A stretch of DNA of 16,133 nucleotides, taken from the NCBI GenBank assembly GCA_004554075.1, contig SFOB01000054.1, forward strand, positions 1 to 16,133. Direction: 5' to 3'. A program made the translations under genes and the position numbers. Numbering within the stretch: the first letter of the stretch is position 1; each line of letters begins with the position of its first letter. The stretch is from Treponema sp. Lineage in GTDB: Bacteria > Spirochaetota > Spirochaetia > Treponematales > Treponemataceae. The notes below the pieces were generated by a model. That model worked only from the letters and a program-made list of their open reading frames with translations. It was not told where the DNA came from and made no database searches. This document shows, one piece after another, positions 4,574 through 11,960 of this stretch.

Positions 4574-7500
4574 ATGGGCTCATTTTACAAAAACGGCCGC
4601 GTCCGCAGTTACATTATGATTCTCCTCGTAGTTCTTGCCCTGCTGATTTCTGCTCCGGTAAAGAAAGTTATTACCCGCGCTGTCAACGACAGAATCAACA
4701 GCTTTACAACCATGCTGCACGATGCAACCGGGCTCAGTATTTCTTATGAAAGACTTTCTCCCTCTCTGCTTTCCAATTTTTATATTCACAATATCCGGGT
4801 TTTTGATGATGACGGAGATCAGCTGCTTTCTGTAAACAAGACAAAAGTTTCTTACAGCCTTTTCAATATTCTCAGGAAAGATCTTCAGAGGGGTATTTCA
4901 AGCGTTGTTATAGACGGAATAAATCTTGATGTTGATGAACTTATAAAGCTTACAGAACGCTTTAATAATTCAACCGCAACCTCAGGCGGACTTGCAGAAT
5001 TAAAAAAGATAATTCCGGCAAATATAAAACTGAAAAATATTTATCTTGAATATAATGATGAAAACCTGAGTGCTCTCTTGAATCTTAAAAATATAGGAGT
5101 AAGCAATTCCCTCAAAAAAAATACAATTGAGCTTCAGGCAGATGCTGTCTTAAATGCTAAAATTCCTGCAATAAAGAGAAATCTTTCGGGTAAGCTGGCA
5201 CTTTCCGGTTCAGTTACAGATACCTTTGACGGTTCTCAATTAAATTTAAAGCTTCGTGATTTTACGGACGGAGACTTCAGACTGAATAAACTTAATCTTC
5301 ATGCTTCTTATAATGAAGACACAATTGAAATGCATACTATTCAGGCTGTAAATCCTGTTTCTCTGGGGCTTTTTTATGATGTAAAAAAAGGAGATGTAAA
5401 TGCCCAGCTCCGTATGGAAAAGTTAAATCCGTTGTCCTTACTTACAATCAGCTCAAAACAGACTGAACTCAAAAAGTTTAAAGACCTTACTGTTAATACT
5501 GATACAAATATAAAATGCAATATTAAAGAACGTACATTAAACTTTACTACAGATTCAGTTTTCCATATTCCGTCTGCAGTTTTTCCTGGTGGAATGGAGC
5601 TTTCTTTTTCTCTAAATGGTAATGAAAAAAAGGCTGAACTAACAAAGCTTTCCGTTAATGGAGACCGTTGTTCTGCTGCGGCAAAACTTTCCTTTATATA
5701 TGAAACCAAGCAGCTTTCGGGTTACATAGAAGTTCCTGAATTCCAGCTGGAGAATGGTAAGGTAATTTCTACAGAAGTTTATTTTGATCCGCTTAAAAAA
5801 GGCTTTATGGCCTTTTCTCCTCAGCTCTTTATCGGGGACCGTTCTCTGGCAGCCCTGCAGCTTTCTGTTCTGCCACAGACAGATTCCTATGATTTTACTT
5901 TTGAAGTGTCAGACTATTCTCATCTGGAAGAGCTTGAGCCTGGTATGGTAAAAATTGATGGAAGTTATCTTAATGCATCAAAATATTTTCAGACAAATAT
6001 AACTCTTTCAAGTCTTTATCTGGACAGTATTGCAGCCCTGGCTGCCCAGTTTCTGCCGGAGACAACTTCTCAAACTGTGGCATCCCTGCAAAAAACTCTT
6101 GAGCCATATCTTCTTTCGGGCGATATGTATGCTTCTACAGATCTGAAGACTTTTTCTTATAATGTTCCTTACGTACTTCTTGCTAATGCAAAATCTGATA
6201 ATCAGGCCCTTATGTTTGCCTTGAACGGAACTGATTCAAGTATTCAGCTTAATCAGCTTTCTCTTATTATAGGAAAATTTGTTATGGATGCTTCTGCTTC
6301 CCTGGATTCTGCACCTGATTCATCTGATAAATTCTTTACTGCTGATATCAATATAGACAGTATTCCATATCATTTTGCAGGCTCAATTATGCCTGAAATT
6401 GTTACGATAACCGGTGATTATGGTACTGAAATCCAAATGAGTTTTAATGAAATGGCTGCTTTAGAGGGACTTATTTCCTTTAAGAGTCTTCCAATTAAGG
6501 TACTTGATAAATCCTTTATTTTATCTACATCATCATCTTTTGCTTTTGACAATGAAAACGGTCCTTCTGTTCAGATTTCTCAGCTTGAAATTGAAATGGC
6601 AAACGGAAATCTTAATGTTAATCCAAAAATTGTTCTTTCCGGAAATGCAACAAAGTATGGTGCAAGAATTGATAATATTGCATATTCTGATTTTTATTCT
6701 GTGCTTGAAGGTTCTGCAGATGCAATTCTGAATATAAATGAAAACATTTTTGATTCTGTGGGAATTGCAATGAATCTGCATAATCCGGTTACAGATGAAA
6801 TGATTATTCTTGATGGAAGTATTTCTAATCCGGATCATCTTCCTATGACAAAGGACAATCTGATGAAATACATCTATATGAATCTTCAGATGCAGCTTAA
6901 AAACTTCAGCTTAAGCCGTTTTGTTCAGCAGACTAATGATAATAATATAATTACGGGAATGCTCTTTACTTCCGGAACAATTGAGCATCCTTATGTTGCA
7001 TTAAATGTAGAGCAGCTTTCGGTTCTTGTAGCGGCAGATCTCATAACAGGAAACGGCAATATAGTTCTTGAAGACCGGGATCTTACAATTTCAGATCTGA
7101 ATATCAATTATGATGGTATGGATTTTTCAAATATTCAGGCCACAGCTTCTCTTACAGATATGACTCTGGATGCTACAGGTACCTTCTATTATGATATTAT
7201 GGATAAGAACCTGACAGCACCTCTTGTTTTGACTGCAGGAAATGCAATTGTGCCGGAAGGAAAACTTTTGCCGGATACTCTTACAGTAACGCTTTCAACA
7301 ACTGCTATTGGCGGAACTTTTGTTAAAAAGCCGTTCCCGCTTTCTGTTTCTATCCTTTATGCTAACGATATTTTTTCTATTTACTCTTCTGATAACTTGG
7401 GACTTTACGGTACCTACACAAAAGATGGCATGCTGGAGCTGAATCTTGATAATAAGAGTTATATGTCTGCAAAACTTGATGGTCTTGTAGACAGAAAAAG

Positions 7501-8932
7501 CGCAAATCTTGAACTTTATGATGTTCGTGTAGATCTTCCTAAGGCTTTTGATAATTTCCATATGGAAGATTTACTGCTTGTAGATAACGGTACTCTTACA
7601 GGAAATGTTGTAGTTACAGGAACTTTAAATGATCCGGATCTTAACGGCTGGGCAAAGGTAAAAGATCCTGTTATTAGAATTCCAATAATATTCAAGCAGA
7701 AGCTTAATGCGCCTGAACTTAACTGTAATATCATCAGTAATGAATTCCAGATAGCCGATACTCTTCTTTCCATGAAGAATAATCAGAGAATTCAGGCGGG
7801 TTTAACTGTTTATCTGAATAAATGGGATTTTGACCACATGGAAGGGGAGTTCCATTCCTTTAAAACAGATCTTATTCCTATGAAGATTGATACTCCGGTT
7901 TTTGATCTGTCTGGAAATGTTTCTGTGGATATGGATTTGTATCTTGAAAAGAATGTTCTTGAACTCTCTGGTAATGTTGCCGGAGAAAATGTTGAACTTG
8001 TTCTTCCTATTTTCAGTCTTGCTTCTGGTTCTGCCAATTCAGATCCAAATGCATTACAGGTTGTTACAAATCTTGATATTACTCTTGGAACTCATGCTTC
8101 TGTGCGGCTGGATCCTCTTTTAAGATGTGTATTTGTTCCTAATTCAAAAATGAAGGTTAAGATAAATCAGCCGGAAGATATTTATATGATAGACGGTGAC
8201 CTTAAATTCAAATCCGGAGACCTGGTTTATCTTAACCGAAACTTCTATATAAAATCTGGAACTATTAAGTTTGAAAATGAGGATATTGCAAATCCTACTA
8301 TTACAGTAAATGCAGAAACAAGAGAAAAGGATGAAAAAGGGCAGACTGTTAAAATCATAATGGCAGTTGATAATCAGCCTCTGCTGGATATGCAGCCAAG
8401 ATTCTCTTCACTTCCTGCAAAATCAGAAAATGAAATCCGCTCACTTCTTGGACAGATTGTTCTTGCCGATTCAGACTCTGCGGGAGACTTCCTCTTTGCC
8501 GCTTCTGACTATGCTTTGCAGACAACCGTAGTTCGTCAGGCAGAAAACAAGTTGCGGGATTTGCTTAATTTTGATATATTCTCTTTACGAACAAATGTAT
8601 TGCAGAATACATATAACTACAGTATTGCCAGAAATTCTCAAAAAGAAAATATTTCTATTGGTAACTTTCTGGACAATACAACTGTTTATATAGGTAAATA
8701 CCTCGGTAGTTCATTATATGTTGATGCTATGCTTCATCTTACTTTTGAAGATGGCTATGTGACTAATAGAAATGCTGCTGGTAAAATACTCTTCCAGCCG
8801 GAATTCGGTATGGAGCTGGAGTCACCATTTGCCAATATACGTGTAAATATGTCTCCTGATATAAATGCTTTATTAAAAAATCAATTTGTTCCTTCTGCTT
8901 CGGTAACCCTTTCCTGGAAATTTGCTTACTGA
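4574..8932 (+). CDS. tamB: TamB-family envelope-spanning protein (DUF490/AsmA-like)
   Basis: A 1452-residue protein with an uncleaved N-terminal membrane anchor (about 13-28, YIMILLVVLALLISAPV) followed by an almost wholly beta-rich body. In the family this forms a long beta-taco groove across the periplasm, anchored in the inner membrane and touching a BamA-family barrel. Known roles are outer-membrane protein assembly and anterograde phospholipid transport. Typical TamB signatures recur: repeated 'G-T-x-x-x-P-x-x-x-G' strands (for example TGTLNDPDLNGWAKV near residue 1013) and a C-terminal DUF490 region (roughly 1080-1452) with DGDLKFKSGDLVYLNRNFYI, VNAETREKD, NTTVYIGKYLGSSLYVDAML near 1367, and a final SVTLSWKFAY. 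It lies immediately upstream of bamA, as in T. pallidum where the neighbour of the bamA gene (Tp92) is a TamB protein. No Shine-Dalgarno site precedes the ATG. The next in-frame ATG (4616) also lacks one and would shorten the N-terminus before the anchor. Confidence 0.92.
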   Translation: MGSFYKNGRVRSYIMILLVVLALLISAPVKKVITRAVNDRINSFTTMLHDATGLSISYERLSPSLLSNFYIHNIRVFDDDGDQLLSVNKTKVSYSLFNILRKDLQRGISSVVIDGINLDVDELIKLTERFNNSTATSGGLAELKKIIPANIKLKNIYLEYNDENLSALLNLKNIGVSNSLKKNTIELQADAVLNAKIPAIKRNLSGKLALSGSVTDTFDGSQLNLKLRDFTDGDFRLNKLNLHASYNEDTIEMHTIQAVNPVSLGLFYDVKKGDVNAQLRMEKLNPLSLLTISSKQTELKKFKDLTVNTDTNIKCNIKERTLNFTTDSVFHIPSAVFPGGMELSFSLNGNEKKAELTKLSVNGDRCSAAAKLSFIYETKQLSGYIEVPEFQLENGKVISTEVYFDPLKKGFMAFSPQLFIGDRSLAALQLSVLPQTDSYDFTFEVSDYSHLEELEPGMVKIDGSYLNASKYFQTNITLSSLYLDSIAALAAQFLPETTSQTVASLQKTLEPYLLSGDMYASTDLKTFSYNVPYVLLANAKSDNQALMFALNGTDSSIQLNQLSLIIGKFVMDASASLDSAPDSSDKFFTADINIDSIPYHFAGSIMPEIVTITGDYGTEIQMSFNEMAALEGLISFKSLPIKVLDKSFILSTSSSFAFDNENGPSVQISQLEIEMANGNLNVNPKIVLSGNATKYGARIDNIAYSDFYSVLEGSADAILNINENIFDSVGIAMNLHNPVTDEMIILDGSISNPDHLPMTKDNLMKYIYMNLQMQLKNFSLSRFVQQTNDNNIITGMLFTSGTIEHPYVALNVEQLSVLVAADLITGNGNIVLEDRDLTISDLNINYDGMDFSNIQATASLTDMTLDATGTFYYDIMDKNLTAPLVLTAGNAIVPEGKLLPDTLTVTLSTTAIGGTFVKKPFPLSVSILYANDIFSIYSSDNLGLYGTYTKDGMLELNLDNKSYMSAKLDGLVDRKSANLELYDVRVDLPKAFDNFHMEDLLLVDNGTLTGNVVVTGTLNDPDLNGWAKVKDPVIRIPIIFKQKLNAPELNCNIISNEFQIADTLLSMKNNQRIQAGLTVYLNKWDFDHMEGEFHSFKTDLIPMKIDTPVFDLSGNVSVDMDLYLEKNVLELSGNVAGENVELVLPIFSLASGSANSDPNALQVVTNLDITLGTHASVRLDPLLRCVFVPNSKMKVKINQPEDIYMIDGDLKFKSGDLVYLNRNFYIKSGTIKFENEDIANPTITVNAETREKDEKGQTVKIIMAVDNQPLLDMQPRFSSLPAKSENEIRSLLGQIVLADSDSAGDFLFAASDYALQTTVVRQAENKLRDLLNFDIFSLRTNVLQNTYNYSIARNSQKENISIGNFLDNTTVYIGKYLGSSLYVDAMLHLTFEDGYVTNRNAAGKILFQPEFGMELESPFANIRVNMSPDINALLKNQFVPSASVTLSWKFAY

Positions 8933-8953
8933 TGTGGAAAGTAGGAGTTTTTA

Positions 8954-11353
8954 ATGTTTCGAAAAGTTTTAACAATTCTTTTCATAATGTTTGTTTCTGT
9001 TTGTTCACTTTCGGCACAGAGTGATGAGTGGTATTGGAATCAGCCAATTTCAAAGATTGATTTTAATGGTCTGAACAATGTAAAGAAATCAGATTTAACT
9101 GGTATTACAAGCGCATTCATTAATTCACCATTCACAGATGAAGTTTATAATGATATTCTCGACCGCCTCTACAGCCTCGAATATTTTGAAGATATCACAC
9201 CTTATGCAAAGCATGCCTCTGCAGATAATTCAAATGTTCTTCTTGTTTTTGAAGTAGTTGAGCGCCCGATTCTTAAATCTATCAATTTTACCGGAAACCA
9301 TAAAATCAGAAACGGTGAACTTCGCGAACAGATTAAGAATAAAACAAGCGATATTTATATTGAATCAAAAATCCTTATAGATGAAAGAATTATCCGTAAT
9401 TACTATCTCAAAAAAGGATTTAATGCTTCTCGTGTAAGCCATAAAGTAGAAGAAACTCCAGAGGGAGTTGTGGTAACTTTTGAAATTTCTGAAGGAAGCA
9501 GCTCTGTAATCCGCGAAATCAAATTCAGTGGTAATACAATTGCTTCAAGCCGCGCCCTCAAAAGAAAACTTGAATTAAAGGAAGTTGGTCTTTTTAAGGA
9601 CGGAGCATATCAGGCTTCTACTCTTGAGCAGGATAAGCAGGCAATTATTAACTACTATCAGGAACGTGGTTATGCAGATGTAAATATCATTGATGTAAAA
9701 ATTGATTCTGAATTTAATGAAGAAAAACAGAGAGATGAACTTACAATTCTCTTTATGATTCAGGAAGGTGCGCAGTACACTTATTCTGGTATCAGAATTT
9801 CCGGAAATGAAGTATTTACCGAAAAAGAACTTCTTAAGCAGAAAAAGCTTAAGGAAGGTCAGATTTATAATGCTACAAAATTCCAGGAAGATTTGCAGGC
9901 AATCATGAATGTATATTCTGAAAATGGATATATGACAAACGAGTATTATCCGGTTCCTGTAAAAGATTCAGACCGTCATGAAATCTCTTTTGATTTTACT
10001 GTAAAAGAGCATTCACGAAGCCATGTTGAAAACATCATTATTAAGGGAAATAATAAAACAAAGGAATTTGTAATTAAACGAGAAATTCCAATTGAACCTG
10101 GTGATACTTTCTCAAATGATAAGATTATCAACGGTTTGAGAAACCTTATGAACCTGCGTTACTTCTCTAATGTTGTTCCGGAGGCTCAGCAGGGTACAGA
10201 AGCAAATCTTATTGATTTGATTTTCTCTGTAGAAGAGCAGTCTACTTCTGCCGTTCAGTTCGGTGTTACCTTCTCAGGTGCAACACAGGATGCAGAGTCT
10301 GTTCTTCCAATCTCAATGTTCGTAAAAGTAGAAAACTCAAACCTCTTTGGTGAAGGTCGTACAATTTCTGCAGGTTCTACAATCGCTCCTAATGAGCAGT
10401 CTATTGATTTGTCTTATTCTCAGAACTGGATTGGAAAATATCCTATTGCCTTTAATGCGGCACTTTCATTCAGCCATTCTAAGACTTCATCACTTACAAA
10501 TAACTGGTCATCTAATCTGGATCTTACTCAGAATAAATACTATATGAATTATCATGACTGGAGTATGACTCTCAGCTCTGGACTTTCAAGAAGATGGACT
10601 CCAGACTATGCAATCTTAACTCTTGCCGGTGGTATTTCTTCTTCTGTTCAGAAGAATATTTTTGATGAGTCTATAAATGTACCTGTTGATACTTCAGTTT
10701 CTTCTTATGCAAACCGCTGGGGTATTTCAAACTCAATTTACGGAAGCTTCTCTGTAGATAACCGTGACTTAAACTATGATCCTTCAAAGGGTTGGTTTGC
10801 AAGTGAAAGACTTGCCTGGCACGGACTTATTCCAGGTCTGGAAAAAGAGTTCTACTTAAGATCTGATACAAAGCTCGAAGGATACTTTAAACTCTTTGAC
10901 ATCCCTGTTACAGAAGCATGGAACTTTAAGATGGTATTTGCAGCCTATACAGGTTTGTCAGCAATCTTCCCTGTTGAAAACGGTATTAATACAAGAAATG
11001 CAATTTATGTAGATGGTCTTCTTAATGGTCGTGGCTGGAGTGATGTATATAAAGAAGCAACTGGTCTTGCCATGCTTTCAAACAGACTTGAACTTAGAGT
11101 TCCTGTAGTTCCTGGTATTGTTGGTATTGATGGTTTCTGGGATGCAGCTGCAGTAAAGTCAAAAGTTTCGGATCTTGGAAGTCTTTCTCTTAATGATTTC
11201 TACTTCAGCTTTGGACCTGGAATTCGTATTCTTCTTCCTCAGCTTCCACTGCATCTTATGTTTGCATGGCGATACAGAATCCAGGATGGAGTTCATAAGT
11301 TTGCGGATACACCGTTCAACTTTGTACTCTCATTTAATATTGTGAACTATTAA
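8954..11353 (+). CDS. bamA: Outer-membrane protein assembly factor BamA (Omp85; Tp92-like)
   Basis: A 799-residue precursor with a signal peptide (FRKVLTILFIMFVSVCSLSA, cleavage after about residue 21). Five POTRA domains follow, roughly 32-104, 105-181, 184-272, 275-352 and 355-428. Each has the expected 'I-x-F-x-G-N' first strand (INFTGN at 110-115, IKFSGN at 189-194, IRISGN at 280-285, IIIKGN at 361-366). The rest, about 433-799, is the 16-stranded barrel that inserts and folds outer-membrane proteins. The conserved barrel pieces are NRDLNYDPSKGWF (603-615) and the loop-6 motif as GRGW (692-695), the variant of (V/I)RGF. The protein ends in the strand FNFVLSFNIVNY, with Tyr as the terminal aromatic. 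Shine-Dalgarno AGGAG (8943-8947) lies 6 bases before ATG, 21 bases after the tamB stop. It is essential in diderm bacteria and the only integral outer-membrane protein gene seen here. Confidence 0.97.
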   Translation: MFRKVLTILFIMFVSVCSLSAQSDEWYWNQPISKIDFNGLNNVKKSDLTGITSAFINSPFTDEVYNDILDRLYSLEYFEDITPYAKHASADNSNVLLVFEVVERPILKSINFTGNHKIRNGELREQIKNKTSDIYIESKILIDERIIRNYYLKKGFNASRVSHKVEETPEGVVVTFEISEGSSSVIREIKFSGNTIASSRALKRKLELKEVGLFKDGAYQASTLEQDKQAIINYYQERGYADVNIIDVKIDSEFNEEKQRDELTILFMIQEGAQYTYSGIRISGNEVFTEKELLKQKKLKEGQIYNATKFQEDLQAIMNVYSENGYMTNEYYPVPVKDSDRHEISFDFTVKEHSRSHVENIIIKGNNKTKEFVIKREIPIEPGDTFSNDKIINGLRNLMNLRYFSNVVPEAQQGTEANLIDLIFSVEEQSTSAVQFGVTFSGATQDAESVLPISMFVKVENSNLFGEGRTISAGSTIAPNEQSIDLSYSQNWIGKYPIAFNAALSFSHSKTSSLTNNWSSNLDLTQNKYYMNYHDWSMTLSSGLSRRWTPDYAILTLAGGISSSVQKNIFDESINVPVDTSVSSYANRWGISNSIYGSFSVDNRDLNYDPSKGWFASERLAWHGLIPGLEKEFYLRSDTKLEGYFKLFDIPVTEAWNFKMVFAAYTGLSAIFPVENGINTRNAIYVDGLLNGRGWSDVYKEATGLAMLSNRLELRVPVVPGIVGIDGFWDAAAVKSKVSDLGSLSLNDFYFSFGPGIRILLPQLPLHLMFAWRYRIQDGVHKFADTPFNFVLSFNIVNY

Positions 11354-11378
11354 TATTTGTTATAAAATAAAATATCTT

Positions 11379-11405
11379 ACTCGGGCTTGTCCCGGGTATT
11401 TTATT
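11379..11405 (+). terminator. Hairpin between bamA and skp, possible partial terminator or attenuator
   Basis: ACTCGGG (11379-11385) and CCCGGGT (11391-11397) can form a 7-bp RNA stem with one G-U pair and a 5-base loop, followed by ATTTTATT. AT-rich flanks (AAAAT on the left, ATTTT on the right) can extend it imperfectly. It lies 26 bases after the bamA stop and 15 bases before the skp Shine-Dalgarno. The U tract is interrupted, so it may act as a leaky terminator or an RNA processing barrier that sets different levels of bamA and skp. Confidence 0.5.
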
Positions 11406-11419
11406 AAAAGGGTTTATAT

Positions 11420-11944
11420 ATGAAAAGATATTTTAAGGTTTTTATTTCACTTGCAGTTTTAGCACTTGCAGCCGCTCCTGCCTTTTCACAGCAGATTACA
11501 AAGTTTGGTGTAGTTGATACAGCAAAAGTTTATCAGGCATATTTTACAAACTCTGCTCCTATCAGAAGTTATGAAAAAAAGAAGGCAGAATTCCAGGAAG
11601 AAATTAATAAGCAGGTAGAGGCTATTAAAAAACTTCAGCAGAAAAAACTTGATTATGAAAATTCTGGAAATGAAGCAGCAGCCTTAAAAACAGAAGCAGA
11701 AATCACCAAGAAGACTGATTATCTTACTGAATATACAAATGCAAAAAACTTCGAACTTGAATCTATGCAGAAAACTCTGCGTAACTCAGATGAGTTTTAT
11801 AAAAAGCTTTACAACACTCTTGCTAAAATTGCAGAGAGTGGAAGCTACTCTATGATTCTGAGTCTTCAGGAATCTAATGCTATTCTATGGTATTCATCTT
11901 CGGTTGATATAACTAATCAGGTTATTGCCGAGCTTGGCCTCTAA
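11420..11944 (+). CDS. skp: Periplasmic chaperone Skp/OmpH family
   Basis: A 174-residue precursor. Signal peptide: KRYFK, then VFISLAVLALAAAPAF, cleavage near SQ at 23-24. The mature protein begins with the family-typical beta strand TKFGVVDTAKVYQAY (27-41; compare 'I-x-x-V-D-x-x-x-V' in OmpH). Two long charged helices rich in Lys, Glu and Gln follow (about 48-135), the coiled-coil tentacle. It ends with SNAILWYSSSVDITNQVIAEL, the return to the trimer body ('V-D-I-T-x-x-V-I-x-x-L'). Skp trimers hold unfolded outer-membrane proteins in the periplasm and deliver them to BamA, whose gene is next upstream. Shine-Dalgarno AAAAGGG lies 7 bases before ATG. An intergenic hairpin separates it from bamA. 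It is followed 16 bases later by the preferred mutS start. Confidence 0.93.
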   Translation: MKRYFKVFISLAVLALAAAPAFSQQITKFGVVDTAKVYQAYFTNSAPIRSYEKKKAEFQEEINKQVEAIKKLQQKKLDYENSGNEAAALKTEAEITKKTDYLTEYTNAKNFELESMQKTLRNSDEFYKKLYNTLAKIAESGSYSMILSLQESNAILWYSSSVDITNQVIAELGL

Positions 11945-11960
11945 TCCGGAAATTAAGGGA

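Noticed and set aside
6504..6838. Overlapping frames on both strands inside tamB, among others across the window
   Set aside because: They are out-of-frame shadows of a long gene with clear family features and have no own motifs or ribosome sites.
7887..8123. Hydrophobic plus-strand frame inside tamB that looks like a small membrane protein
   Set aside because: It is a +1 shadow of tamB; the leucine and phenylalanine richness comes from T-rich codons.
11925..11960. mutS start at TTG 11925 inside skp
   Set aside because: Homologous MutS proteins begin shortly before the T-P-M-M-x-Q-Y motif; ATG 11961 fits and the extra 12 residues do not resemble MutS.
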